From NCBI RefSeq assembly GCF_024213665.1, contig NZ_JANAVP010000034.1, forward strand, positions 1-64,000: a stretch of DNA of 64,000 bases. The letters run 5' to 3'. The notes below the pieces were generated by a model, which searched no databases, was not told the origin of the DNA, and saw only the letters and a list, made by a program, of their open reading frames with translations. This document shows positions 43,145 to 51,760 of the stretch, one piece after another (the stretch's first letter is position 1; every line of letters starts with the position of its first letter). The DNA is from Streptomyces sp. A3M-1-3 (GTDB lineage Bacteria > Actinomycetota > Actinomycetes > Streptomycetales > Streptomycetaceae). The position numbers were made by a program, and so were the translations under genes.

Positions 43145-44068
43145 GTGACCAATGAGGTGAAGGAAACTTTTACAAGACAGGCCGCCCCGCCCGCGCCGGC
43201 CGCCCTCGCGGCCAAGGTGCGTACGCTCGTGCCGTCCATGACCCGCTCCATGCAGCGGGTCGCCGAAGCCGTGGCGGGCGACCCGGCAGGCTGCGCGGCC
43301 CTCACGGTCACCGGTCTCGCCGAACTCACCGGCACCAGCGAGGCCACCGTAGTCCGCACCGCCCGCATCCTCGGCTACCCCGGCTACCGCGACCTGCGCC
43401 TCGCGCTCGCCGGCCTCGCCGCCCAGCAGCAGTCCGGCCGGGCCCCGTCCGTCACCGCGGACATCGCGGTGGACGACCCGATAGCCGATGTCGTCGCCAA
43501 GCTCGCGTACGACGAGCAGCAGACCCTCGCGGACACCGCGGCCGGCCTGGACACCACCCAACTGGGCGCCGCCGTCACCGCGCTCGCGGCCGCCCGCCGG
43601 ATCGACATCTACGGCGTCGGCGCGTCCTCCCTCGTCGGCATGGACCTGGCCCAGAAGCTGCTGCGCATCGGCCTGATCGCGCACGCGCACGCCGACCCGC
43701 ACCTGGCCGTCACCAACGCCGTGCAGCTGCGCGCCGGTGACGTCGCCATCGCCATCACCCACTCCGGCTCCACCGGCGACGTCATCGAACCGCTGCGCGC
43801 GGCCTTCGAGCAGGGGGCGACGACCGTGGCCATCACCGGCCGTCCGGACGGTCCGGTGTCCCAGTACGCCGACCACGTACTCACCACCTCCACCGCCCGC
43901 GAGAGCGAGTTGCGCCCGGCCGCCATGTCCAGCCGGACCAGCCAACTCCTGGTGGTGGACTGCCTGTTCATCGGCGTCGCGCAGCGTACGTACGAGACGG
44001 CCGCCCCCGCGCTGGCCGCCTCCTACGAGGCGCTCGCCCACCGCCACAGCCCCCGCACGAGCCGCTGA
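43145..44068 (+). CDS. MurR/RpiR family transcriptional regulator
   Basis: A 307-residue regulator. The N-terminal HTH_6 domain (about 25-100; MTRSMQRVAEAVAGDPAGCA, LTGTSEATVVRTARILGYPG) binds DNA. The C-terminal SIS domain (about 125-265; DIYGVGASSLVGMDLAQKLLRIG, AITHSGSTGDVIEPL) binds a phosphosugar. Adjacent murQ suggests that the ligand is MurNAc-6-phosphate or a related sugar phosphate. The GTG at 43145 may be the first base of the mRNA. The protein probably binds the palindrome on its own promoter. Confidence 0.93.
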   Translation: MTNEVKETFTRQAAPPAPAALAAKVRTLVPSMTRSMQRVAEAVAGDPAGCAALTVTGLAELTGTSEATVVRTARILGYPGYRDLRLALAGLAAQQQSGRAPSVTADIAVDDPIADVVAKLAYDEQQTLADTAAGLDTTQLGAAVTALAAARRIDIYGVGASSLVGMDLAQKLLRIGLIAHAHADPHLAVTNAVQLRAGDVAIAITHSGSTGDVIEPLRAAFEQGATTVAITGRPDGPVSQYADHVLTTSTARESELRPAAMSSRTSQLLVVDCLFIGVAQRTYETAAPALAASYEALAHRHSPRTSR

Positions 44069-44107
44069 CCACCGGCTGGAACCAGAAAGCAGAGAGAACG
44101 GCCCCAG

Positions 44108-45049
44108 ATGACCCCCAGCACGGACCACTCGGAGCTGCGCGCCCAGCTCGACACCCTCACCACCGAGGCCTTCCGGCCCGAACTCGCCGAGATCGACCGG
44201 CTGTCCACCCTCGACATCGCGCGGACGATGAACGCGGAGGACGCCACCGTCCCGGCCGCCGTCGCCGCACAGCTCCCGCAGATCGCCGCCGCGATCGACG
44301 GCACCGCCGCCCGGATGGCCCGCGGCGGCCGCCTGATCTACGCGGGCGCCGGCACCGCCGGCCGCCTCGGCGTCCTGGACGCGAGCGAGTGCCCGCCCAC
44401 CTTCAACACCGACCCGAGCGAGGTGCTCGGCCTGATCGCGGGCGGGCCCACGGCGATGGTCACCGCTGTCGAGGGCGCCGAGGACAGCAAGGAGCTGGCC
44501 GCGGGCGACCTGGACGCGCTCGCCCTCACCGCGGACGACACCGTCGTCGGAATCTCAGCCTCCGGCCGCACCCCGTACGCGATCGGCGCGGTCGAGCACG
44601 CCCGCGCAAGGGGGGCACTCACCATCGGCCTGTCCTGCAACGCGGGTTCCGCACTCGCCACGGCCGCCGAACACGGCATCGAGGTCGTCGTCGGCCCCGA
44701 GCTGCTCACCGGGTCAACCCGCCTCAAGGCAGGCACGGCGCAGAAGCTCGTCCTCAACATGATCTCGACCGTCACGATGATCCGGCTCGGCAAGACGTAC
44801 GGGAACCTGATGGTCGACGTCCGCGCCTCCAACGAGAAGCTGCGCGCCCGCTCGCGCCGCATCGTCGCGCTGGCGACGGAAGCGTCGGACGAGGACATCG
44901 AGAAGGCCCTCGCCGCCACCGGCGGAGAGGTCAAGGACGCGATCCTGGTCCTCCTCGCCGGAGTCGACGGGCCGACGGCCGCCGCGCTCCTCGCCGCGTC
45001 CGGGGGCCATCTGCGGGCGGCACTGGAGGCGCGCGGCGAGAAACGCTAA
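44108..45049 (+). CDS. murQ: N-acetylmuramic acid 6-phosphate etherase
   Basis: MurQ cleaves the lactyl ether of MurNAc-6-phosphate to give GlcNAc-6-phosphate and D-lactate, for cell-wall sugar recycling. The 313-residue protein has the family SIS fold: GRLIYAGAGTAGRLGVLDASECPPTF near residue 80, SASGRTPYAIGAVEHARARG, and TGSTRLKAGTAQKLVLNM. A 39-base gap separates it from the regulator and includes GAAAGCAGAGAG. The PTS gene expected to follow is displaced by about 2 kb of transposase sequence. Confidence 0.96.
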   Translation: MTPSTDHSELRAQLDTLTTEAFRPELAEIDRLSTLDIARTMNAEDATVPAAVAAQLPQIAAAIDGTAARMARGGRLIYAGAGTAGRLGVLDASECPPTFNTDPSEVLGLIAGGPTAMVTAVEGAEDSKELAAGDLDALALTADDTVVGISASGRTPYAIGAVEHARARGALTIGLSCNAGSALATAAEHGIEVVVGPELLTGSTRLKAGTAQKLVLNMISTVTMIRLGKTYGNLMVDVRASNEKLRARSRRIVALATEASDEDIEKALAATGGEVKDAILVLLAGVDGPTAAALLAASGGHLRAALEARGEKR

Positions 45050-45060
45050 GAGGTGTTCCG

Positions 45061-45158
45061 TCAATTACGCGCGCAGTCGATCTTGAGGTTGTGGAGGACG
45101 GCGACGGCGCGGGTGGTGTCGTTGATGGTGTCGCCGCGCCTGCGGTGCTGGCGGCGGA
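45061..45158 (-). pseudogene. DDE transposase C-terminal remnant
   Basis: On the minus strand the frame ending at TGA 45061-45063 reads HRRRGDTINDTTRAVAVLHN, then LKIDCARN. This resembles the last helix of an IS4/IS5-like DDE transposase. It is about 30 residues long and ends where the TnpB-like frame begins, so it is debris of a separate element. Family assignment is tentative. Confidence 0.4.
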
Positions 45159-45161
45159 TAG

Positions 45162-46913
45162 CGCCTCGGCCTGTCCCGTGAGGCGCTGGAGCGGTGCGCA
45201 TACAAGCACCTCGAAGACTCGAGGCACTTGAAGTACCACGCCTCCAAGGCCCTGGCCATGCACATGGCCGACGAGGTGTGGAACGGCGTGCAGCGGCACC
45301 TGTTCGCCGACGCCACAGGCAAGCGGCACGGCCGCCCGAAGATCGGCCGCCGGCACGACTTCACCCGCATCCCCGGCCGCGCCCGCTCCCACACCACCGA
45401 CCACAAGTGGGAGACCTTCCGCCTGGTCGGCACCCTCCACGGCCACGCCATGGCCTACACCGACGGCGGCCGGCACCCCATGCAGCAGCCCCGCCGGATG
45501 CCCGCCCCCGAGCTGCCGTCCGGCACCGTGCCCACGGGAAAGGCCACCGCCTCGGGAAAGCCAGGCAGCCGGAAGGCGACCTGGTGGGACCACACCGGCC
45601 CCCTCGCCGTGGTATTCGCGGGCGGACCCGACGGGAGCAGGGGTGACCTCGTGCTGCCCGTGCGCATCCCGCAGCAGCCCGGCCAGTGGAAGCGTGTCGA
45701 ACACTTCCTCGCCAACCCCGGCCGCTGGCACAAAATCGATCTCGTACGCCGCCGCAAGGCATCCGCGCCGGGCGGCTGGGTGTACGAGGCGCACCTGATG
45801 ATCCTCGGCCCCGGCTACACCGCGCCTTCGGTGCGCGCCATGCGCGAGCAGGCTGCCGCCCTGGACCGGATCGGCGGCGTGGACGGCAACGTCTCCAACG
45901 TCTCCGTCGTCTCCTTCCCTGCCAACCTGACCCCCGCCGACGGCACCCCGGCCTCCACCGAGATCACCCTCAGTCCCGGGGAACGGACACTTCTGGAGCG
46001 GGAGGCGAAGAAGCGGCGCGGCCATGCGCGAGCTTTGGAGCGCTCCCGCCGGGCGACGAACACCGCGCAGTACGGCCTGTCGAAGAGGCAGGTCAAGCGC
46101 GCCGAGCGCCGGGCGGCCAAGGGCCTCACGACCAAGGCCGTCGCCGTGCCCGGCGGTGCACGCGCTGCCCGCGTCGATGGGGTGCCGAAGCAGGCGTTCC
46201 GCCGCGACCGGATCTCCACCGGCTACCGGGAACTGCGCGCCCGCCAGGCCGAAGCCGCCGCATCGGCCGCCGAGCACCGCTGCCACCGCGCCCGCGCCGT
46301 GGCGCGTGAGATCATCGCCGCCCACGGCCCCGTGCTCGTCGTGGAGGACTGCGACATCCGCACCTGGTACCGGCTGTGGGGCAAGCGCCTTGCCCAGACC
46401 ACCCCCGGCCTGCTGATCTCGGCACTCGACCGCGAATGTCAGGCTGCGGGCGGCCGTCTCGTACGGGCCTCCACCTGGTCAACGGCCCTGTCCCAGCACT
46501 GTCTGTGTGGCGAGCGCGTCTCCAAGGCACTGCGCGACCGTGAGCACAAGTGCATCGCGTGCGGCCTCGCCGGGAAGCGCGACCTCGTATCCGCCGCCCT
46601 GGCCGCGTTCGTCCGCTTCACCGACGTAGACGACCCCAAGACGGCGTACCTGGACACCACCGCGTCCCGGCACGCACAGATCACCTTTGCAGAAGGGCTG
46701 GAAGAAGCCCTGCGGGAGTCAACCGCACCGAGCCAGACCACCGTTCACGGTGCCGGCCATGCGGCAGTCCCACGGCAACGCCGTGAGACCTCTGCTCCCC
46801 GAACCGCCGGACAGCGGTCCCGAGCAACCCCGGATGAGCCACGCCGTCAGCGTAACTACGCCGGAAAGCCCGAACACCGCCCCGGCTGCAACCCGCAGCT
46901 CACCCCCTGGTGA
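45162..46913 (+). pseudogene. TnpB-like (IS605 OrfB / RuvC nuclease) protein, N-terminally truncated
   Basis: The open frame follows a TAG at 45159-45161 and is coherent from RLGLSREALERCAYKHLEDS onward. TTG at 45228 is the first plausible internal start (561 residues). TnpB features are RuvC-I VDGNVSN (Asp about 219 from the TTG), RuvC-II VVEDCD (Glu about 373), a zinc-ribbon HCLCGERV...KCIACG and RuvC-III GKRDLVSAALA (Asp). The N-terminal wedge/HTH part of TnpB is missing; it was replaced at the junction by a DDE transposase remnant. No TnpA is nearby. TnpB is an RNA-guided nuclease in other IS605-type elements. This copy is probably inactive, though the catalytic residues survive. Confidence 0.72.
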
Positions 46914-47008
46914 ATTACGGATCAAGTCTTAGCGCGAACAGCGGTACTGGCCAGCGTCGTCCGGCGCGTCGGCCGCGCCACCGGCACACCGCCCGCAGGA
47001 TCGGGCCC

Positions 47009-48571
47009 ATGGCACCAGACCGTGGACCGGAAACCCACCAGGCAACCGCCGCCGCACTCCTCCCCCTGGTGGGCGGCGCGTCGAACGTCACCTCCGTAGC
47101 CCACTGCATGACGCGCCTACGCCTCGGCCTGTACGACCGCACACTGGTCCAGGACCAGGCGCTGCGCGCACTGCCCGGGGTCCTCGGGGTGGTCGAGGAC
47201 GACACGTACCAGATCGTGCTCGGCCCGGGTACGGTCGCCCGCGTCACCCCGGCGTTCGAGGCGCTGGTGGCTGCGGGCGCGGCAGCCGCAGGCTCGGCAG
47301 CGCCCGCGGGCGTCCCGGTGACCGCAGGCCCGGTAACTGTCGGCCGGGTGGCCGCAGGCCCGCTAACTGCCGGCGGGGTGACCGCCGAGGCCCTCGCCGA
47401 GCAGGGCGCCACACTCAAGGCGGCTCGCAAGGCCAAGAACGCAACGCCCCTCAAACTGCTCCTGCGCCGGATCGCGAACATCTTCGTCCCGCTCATCCCG
47501 GCCCTCATCGGCTGCGGCATCATCGCCGGCCTGGCCGGCCTCCTCCGGAACCTCGCCTGGGCCCCTGCCCTGGTCCCGGCGCTCACGGCCCTCGCGTCCG
47601 GCTTCATGTCACTGATCCCCGTTTTCGTCGGCTACACCACGGCGAAGGAGTTCGGCGGTACGCCGATCCTGGGCGGCGCGGTAGCCGCGATCATCGTCTT
47701 CCCGGGCATCGCCAACGTCACCGCGTTCGGCCAGAAGCTCTCCCCCGGCCAGGGCGGCGTACTCGGCGCACTCGCCGCGGCCGTCCTCGCGGTATACGTC
47801 GAACGATGGTGCCGCCGTCGGATCCCCGAGGCCCTGGACGTCCTGGTCACCCCTACCCTCACCATCCTCCTCACCGGCCTGGTCACGGTCTACGGCCTGA
47901 TGTTCGTCGCCGGCGAGGTCGCCGCCGCGATCGGCGACTTCACCAGCCGGCTCCTGTCCTCCGGCGGCGCGTTCGCGGGCTTCGTCCTCGGCGGACTCTT
48001 CCTCCCCCTGGTCATGCTGGGCCTGCACCAGGCCCTGATCCCGATCCACACCACCCTGATCGAGCAGCAGGGCTTCACCGTCCTGCTCCCCATCCTCGCC
48101 ATGGCGGGTGCGGGCCAAGTCGGCGCAGCGGCAGCGGTCTACGTCCGTCTCCGGAACAACACCTCGATCCGCACGACGATCAGATCCGCCCTCCCGGCCG
48201 GCTTCCTGGGTGTGGGCGAACCCCTCATCTACGGCGTCTCGCTCCCCCTCGGCCGCCCCTTCATCACAGCCTGCGTCGGCGGCGCGTTCGGCGGCGGCTG
48301 CGTCGGCCTCCTCCACCAACTGGGCGAAACGGTCGGCTCGACGGCAATCGGCCCGTCCGGCTGGGCGCTGTTCCCGCTACTCGCGGGCGGCCAGGGCATG
48401 GTCACGACCATCGCTGTCTACGCGACGGGGCTCCTGGCGGGGTACGTGGCCGGGTTCGTCGCGACGTACTTCTTCGGCTTCAGCAAGCGGATGCTGCTCG
48501 ACCTGAACGCGGACGAGTCATCCCCGGCCTCCGAATCCCCCGCCGAGCCGAGCGAACGGGCCACGGTCTAA
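47009..48571 (+). CDS. PTS EIIBC transporter, MurP-like (N-acetylmuramate)
   Basis: A 520-residue phosphotransferase permease. The N-terminal EIIB (about 10-85) has the phosphocysteine motif SVAHCMTRLRLGL. A ~60-residue Ala/Gly/Pro/Val linker leads to an EIIC of about ten helices (LLRRIANIFVPLIPALIGCG, then GGTPILGGAVAAII, and GFLGVGEPLIYGVSLPLG). There is no EIIA; MurP of E. coli also borrows EIIA. With murQ and an RpiR regulator upstream, MurNAc uptake and phosphorylation is the best guess. The ATG at 47009 follows GCAGGATCGGG. It probably shared an operon with murQ before the insertion. Confidence 0.85.
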   Translation: MAPDRGPETHQATAAALLPLVGGASNVTSVAHCMTRLRLGLYDRTLVQDQALRALPGVLGVVEDDTYQIVLGPGTVARVTPAFEALVAAGAAAAGSAAPAGVPVTAGPVTVGRVAAGPLTAGGVTAEALAEQGATLKAARKAKNATPLKLLLRRIANIFVPLIPALIGCGIIAGLAGLLRNLAWAPALVPALTALASGFMSLIPVFVGYTTAKEFGGTPILGGAVAAIIVFPGIANVTAFGQKLSPGQGGVLGALAAAVLAVYVERWCRRRIPEALDVLVTPTLTILLTGLVTVYGLMFVAGEVAAAIGDFTSRLLSSGGAFAGFVLGGLFLPLVMLGLHQALIPIHTTLIEQQGFTVLLPILAMAGAGQVGAAAAVYVRLRNNTSIRTTIRSALPAGFLGVGEPLIYGVSLPLGRPFITACVGGAFGGGCVGLLHQLGETVGSTAIGPSGWALFPLLAGGQGMVTTIAVYATGLLAGYVAGFVATYFFGFSKRMLLDLNADESSPASESPAEPSERATV

Positions 48572-48597
48572 CCCTGCCCTCCCGGCGTCCAGCTCAC

Positions 48598-48963
48598 TCA
48601 GCCGGCAATCCACGACCGCATCTGGGCAGCAGTAGCCCTTAGGTCGAGCCCGTCGACCACCCGGCGGATCAACGCATCGGCGCCCTTGGCATCGACGACC
48701 ACCTGCTTCCCGCTCAGCGTCAGATACGCCGCGGCGACCACCGCGGCGAATTGCTCATTGGCGAACCCCAGTGCCGGAACCCGCACCAACTGGTGCAGCA
48801 GCGCGGCCGCACGATGATGCGGCTCCGCGTAGACCGGACCGTCTATCACCACGTCGGCATGCCTCGCGACGGCCGCCGCGAGCGAGCCGTAATCGGTGAC
48901 ATCAGGGTCTGCCCGGAGGTGCTGGGCAGCTAGGTCGAGCAGCCAGGCCCGGTCGATGTGCAT
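48598..48963 (-). CDS. Fic/Doc-like toxin component, catalytic loop degenerate
   Basis: A 121-residue protein placed and sized like Doc-type toxins. MHIDRAWLLDLAAQHLRADP, then DYGSLAAAVARHADVVIDG, matches the Doc N-terminal half, and the last third resembles Fic helices (FAAVVAAAYLTLSGKQVVVDA). The Fic loop expected as HxFxDGNKR reads VPALGFANEQFA, without the His and Arg, so AMP/phosphotransfer activity is unlikely. The ATG at 48963 lies two bases after the antitoxin stop. Confidence 0.7.
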   Translation of the reverse strand: MHIDRAWLLDLAAQHLRADPDVTDYGSLAAAVARHADVVIDGPVYAEPHHRAAALLHQLVRVPALGFANEQFAAVVAAAYLTLSGKQVVVDAKGADALIRRVVDGLDLRATAAQMRSWIAG

Positions 48964-48965
48964 GA

Positions 48966-49208
48966 TCACGCGGCTTCGGTCCCGTTGTTCCCGGCCTTCT
49001 TCGGATACGGTCCGTACTCGGCCTCGAAGTACGGCCCCCACTGCTCGGAGAAGTGCGCGGCATACGCCAGGAAACGGTTGCGCTGCTCATTGACGTCGTC
49101 GGCGAGGAGCGCGCGGGCGTAGTCCGCCGGTGTCATATGGGCCCCGGCAGCCCGCTTCTCCAGCTCGGCGTACGTAGCGTCATCGATGCGGATGTTGAGC
49201 TGCTTCAT
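48966..49208 (-). CDS. Ribbon-helix-helix antitoxin
   Basis: An 80-residue protein. KQLNIRIDDATYAELEKRAA followed by PADYARALLADDVN is a ribbon-helix-helix DNA-binding motif. The C-terminal FLAYAAHFSEQWGPYFEAEYG is the toxin-binding type of tail. The ATG at 49208 follows a short purine run. It is paired with the Fic-like gene and probably autoregulates it. Confidence 0.82.
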   Translation of the reverse strand: MKQLNIRIDDATYAELEKRAAGAHMTPADYARALLADDVNEQRNRFLAYAAHFSEQWGPYFEAEYGPYPKKAGNNGTEAA

Positions 49209-49264
49209 GAAGCGACGGTAGCGCCCGCTACAGACCGTACGCAACGAGAAAAGAGCACCCCTCG

Positions 49265-49840
49265 TCATACGGCTCCTCCCTCCGGCGCCTCGGCCGCAGT
49301 GCGCAGGAAGCGCACCAGGTCGTCGACGCTGTAACCGAGCCTTGGCCCACGCTCGGCGGCCATCAGGAGTAGCTGCCCCACGATTTCCGCACCCCATCCG
49401 TCGGTGCCGTCCTCGGACCACTCCCACAGCTTCTCGATGCCGAGGTCGGTCATGAGCAGCCCGTGCTCGGCCCTGATCTCGGCGCACAGGTCCGCCACCG
49501 CCTCCAGCAGCGTGGCGCCAGGTCGCACGCACTTCAGGCCGAAGTAGTCGAAGTCCTTCACCGTGCAGCCCTCGGGCGGACTGGCCTTGATCGCGTCGTA
49601 CCGGGGGTCGTCGAAGGCCGGGTGTTCCGCGACCGGGCAGTGAATCAGGTTGAAGCGCTGCCAACCGGGCGGTGGCGGTGGATCCGGCCGGTAGGCGGTG
49701 AGCCCGAACGCCTCCTGCGCGAGGGCCGCTGCCTCGTCATGCGTATCCGCCCGTACGGTGACCGACCTGGCCCCGTCGTCGCCGACGGCGGTCCACTGGC
49801 CAGTTGCCTCATCACGGTTGAATCGGATCGAAAGTCCCAT
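49265..49840 (-). CDS. Hypothetical protein, HicB-like N-terminus
   Basis: A 191-residue acidic protein. The N-terminal ~45 residues (LSIRFNRDEATGQWTAVGDD, VTVRADTHDEAAALAQEAFG) resemble the beta-alpha fold of HicB/DUF1902. The rest is unknown but well composed (FNLIHCPVAEHPAFDDPRYD, DFDYFGLKCVRPGATLLEAV). No function is assigned. It lies 56 bases upstream of the antitoxin. Confidence 0.7.
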   Translation of the reverse strand: MGLSIRFNRDEATGQWTAVGDDGARSVTVRADTHDEAAALAQEAFGLTAYRPDPPPPPGWQRFNLIHCPVAEHPAFDDPRYDAIKASPPEGCTVKDFDYFGLKCVRPGATLLEAVADLCAEIRAEHGLLMTDLGIEKLWEWSEDGTDGWGAEIVGQLLLMAAERGPRLGYSVDDLVRFLRTAAEAPEGGAV

Positions 49841-49879
49841 ACCGTTACGCTCCCACGCGCCACTGACAACGGACCCGGT

Positions 49880-50089
49880 TCATGGCAGCCGCCTCTCCCG
49901 GTTCAACTCGGTCACCCGAGCCCTGAGCACCGCCCCCGGCGGGGCAGGGCTCAGCGCCTCCGGTGGGCAGTCCCACTCGACGCCGCCGCCCGGTGGGCGC
50001 AGTTGGACGTACGAGCCCTCTTCGCCCATGACCTGTCCGATCCGCCCGTCCCGGCCGTCGATGGCGTACGAGCCACGCTCCGGCTTCAC
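49880..50089 (-). CDS. Small hypothetical protein (SH3-like strand pattern)
   Basis: A 69-residue protein from GTG 50089, which overlaps the stop of the upstream gene (GTGA). The sequence YAIDGRDGRIGQVMGEEGSY followed by WDCPPEALSPA looks like a small beta-barrel domain. AAGGGCGG precedes the start. Unknown family, typically found near XRE/DUF397 clusters. Confidence 0.65.
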   Translation of the reverse strand: MKPERGSYAIDGRDGRIGQVMGEEGSYVQLRPPGGGVEWDCPPEALSPAPPGAVLRARVTELNRERRLP

Positions 50090-50289
50090 GGCTGCCGCCC
50101 TTCGAGTACGGCGGCGAGCCGGCGGGCGGTGGCCAGGTTGCAGCGGCCGAGGTCGATGAGCGGTGCGGGTTCGTGGCCCGCACTGGACACCGGCTCGATC
50201 CGCAGCGACGGCAGGGTGACCCCCACCGCCGCCAGCCCGGCCCGCAGTTGCTCGGTGGCCTCCTCCGCCTCCCGCACTCTCCCGGTCAT
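50086..50289 (-). CDS. Small hypothetical protein
   Basis: A 67-residue protein. The ATG at 50289 was preferred over an in-frame start at 50376, because the N-terminus MTGRVREAEEATEQLRAGLA is a helix and IDLGRCNLATARRLAAVLEG ends the protein. It overlaps the next gene by GTGA and is divergent from the XRE regulator. Function is unknown. Confidence 0.65.
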   Translation of the reverse strand: MTGRVREAEEATEQLRAGLAAVGVTLPSLRIEPVSSAGHEPAPLIDLGRCNLATARRLAAVLEGRQP

Positions 50290-50409
50290 CGCCAGTTCCC
50301 TCCACCCTGAGTAGTTGATTTGCGTACTCAGCGTGTCCAGTTCGCCGCTACCTTGGAAAGAGTGGGGGTCCAACAACCCCGCTCGATGGACCAGGAGTTG
50401 GGAGCTGCC

Positions 50410-51246
50410 ATGCCGGGACCCAGGAAACTCGATCCGTCCTCCTCGCCACGGGCACTGCTCGGCGCGGAGTTACGCCACAAGCGCGAGAAGGCCGGCCTGA
50501 CCCAGGACGAACTGGGCCGGCCGCTGTTCGTGAGCGGCTCGTTCATCGGCCAACTGGAGACGGGCACGCGCCGGATGCAGCCCGAGTACGCCCGCCAGAT
50601 AGACCAGATCCTGGGTACGGACGGCTTCTTCACCCGCAACTGCAAGGCGGCGACGAAGTCGAAGTACCCGGATCACTTCGCCGAGGCGGCGGAGGCGGAG
50701 GCCGTGGCGCAGCAGATCAAGGAGTACGCACCGCTCCTGATCCCGGGGCTGTTGCAGACGGAGGCGTATGCGCGGGCGGTGTTCCGGGCGTTTCAGCCGA
50801 CCGCCCCCGAGGAGGTCATCGACGAGCTCGTCGCGGCCAGGCTGGAGCGGGCGCGACTCCTCGACGATCCAACAACCCCCATGTTGTGGGCGGTACTCGA
50901 CGAGGCGGTGCTGCGGCGGGCGGTGGGCGGCAGGCGGGTCATGGCGGAGGCCCTGCGCCACATCGCCGGGCTGGCACGCCGACACCGGATCATCGTGCAG
51001 GTGCTGCCCTTCGTGGCAGGCGCCCACATGGCGCTGGAAGGCTCGCTCAAGTTAATGAGCTTCACCGATGCGCCACCGCTGGCGTACCTTCAGGGCCTGG
51101 GAACTGGGCAGTTGATGGACGATCCGCCAACGGTGGCACGCTATGAACTGTCCTACGATCTTGTCGGGGCCAGCGCATTGTCACCGGAAGCGTCCGTGGC
51201 CCTGATCGAGTCGGCGTCGGAGGACTACGCGCATGACGAGCACTGA
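50410..51246 (+). CDS. XRE-family regulator (Scr1/DUF5753 type)
   Basis: A 278-residue protein. The N-terminal helix-turn-helix (about 18-70; LGAELRHKREKAGLTQDELG, SGSFIGQLETGTRRMQPEYA) is followed by a DUF5753 domain (YAPLLIPGLLQTEAYARAVFR, AVLDEAVLRRAVGG). The ATG at 50410 follows GGGAG. It overlaps the DUF397 gene by 14 bases, the standard Streptomyces regulator/small-partner pair. Confidence 0.93.
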   Translation: MPGPRKLDPSSSPRALLGAELRHKREKAGLTQDELGRPLFVSGSFIGQLETGTRRMQPEYARQIDQILGTDGFFTRNCKAATKSKYPDHFAEAAEAEAVAQQIKEYAPLLIPGLLQTEAYARAVFRAFQPTAPEEVIDELVAARLERARLLDDPTTPMLWAVLDEAVLRRAVGGRRVMAEALRHIAGLARRHRIIVQVLPFVAGAHMALEGSLKLMSFTDAPPLAYLQGLGTGQLMDDPPTVARYELSYDLVGASALSPEASVALIESASEDYAHDEH

Positions 51247-51529
51247 GTACGACCTGAGTACCGCCCACTGGCGCAAGTCCAGCTACAGCGGCGGCAGCGG
51301 CGGCGATTGCGTGGAGGTCGCAGAGGACTTCCCCGGTGCCGCCGAGTGGCGCAAGTCCAGCTACAGCGACGGCAGCGGCGGCGACTGCGTCGAGGTCGCC
51401 GACAACCTCTCCGGCATCGTCCCCGTCCGGGACTCGAAAGCCCAGCTCGGCCCGGCGCTCGTGTTCCGGGCCGGCTCGTGGTCGTCGTTCGTCTCCGCCG
51501 TCAAGAACGGGCAGCTCAGGGCCCCCTGA
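51233..51529 (+). CDS. DUF397 protein with an internal duplication
   Basis: A 98-residue partner of the XRE regulator. The motif WRKSSYSGGSGGDCVEVAED occurs twice, at about residues 13-32 and 39-58 (second copy WRKSSYSDGSGGDCVEVADN), where usual members (~60-75 residues) have one. The C-terminal VPVRDSK and WSSFVSAVKNGQL blocks are canonical. The duplication is nearly identical at DNA level, so it is recent. Confidence 0.93.
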   Translation: MTSTEYDLSTAHWRKSSYSGGSGGDCVEVAEDFPGAAEWRKSSYSDGSGGDCVEVADNLSGIVPVRDSKAQLGPALVFRAGSWSSFVSAVKNGQLRAP

Positions 51530-51538
51530 TCCGGCCCG

Positions 51539-51558
51539 GGGCTCAAGCCTCGGAGCCC
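51539..51558 (+). terminator. Candidate terminator after the XRE-DUF397 pair
   Basis: GGGCTC (51539-51544) and GAGCCC (51553-51558) can form a six-base stem with an eight-base loop, followed by a second GAGCCC and CTCTTTC. It is weak but well placed, 10 bases after the DUF397 stop. Confidence 0.4.
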
Positions 51559-51760
51559 GAGCCCTCTTTCAGCGGAATGGGCGGTGGGTACTACCCACCC
51601 ACCCGCCCAACTCCCGCGTATACCAGCGCGGATGACTTTCCGTGACCCGCTTGCCACAAAGCGTTGCGGCGGTCTAGCGTGCCCGCATAACGAACAACCC
51701 CCGCCGGTGTGTCACCACCGACGAGGGTTTGACCAACACGATCGAACGAGGCTCGATCTC

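Noticed and set aside
45061..46926. IS608-like ends (TTAC at 45065-45068, TCAA near 46920) delimiting the TnpB element
   Set aside because: The left side is a remnant of another transposase and the TnpB frame is truncated at 45159, so these short matches are probably chance.
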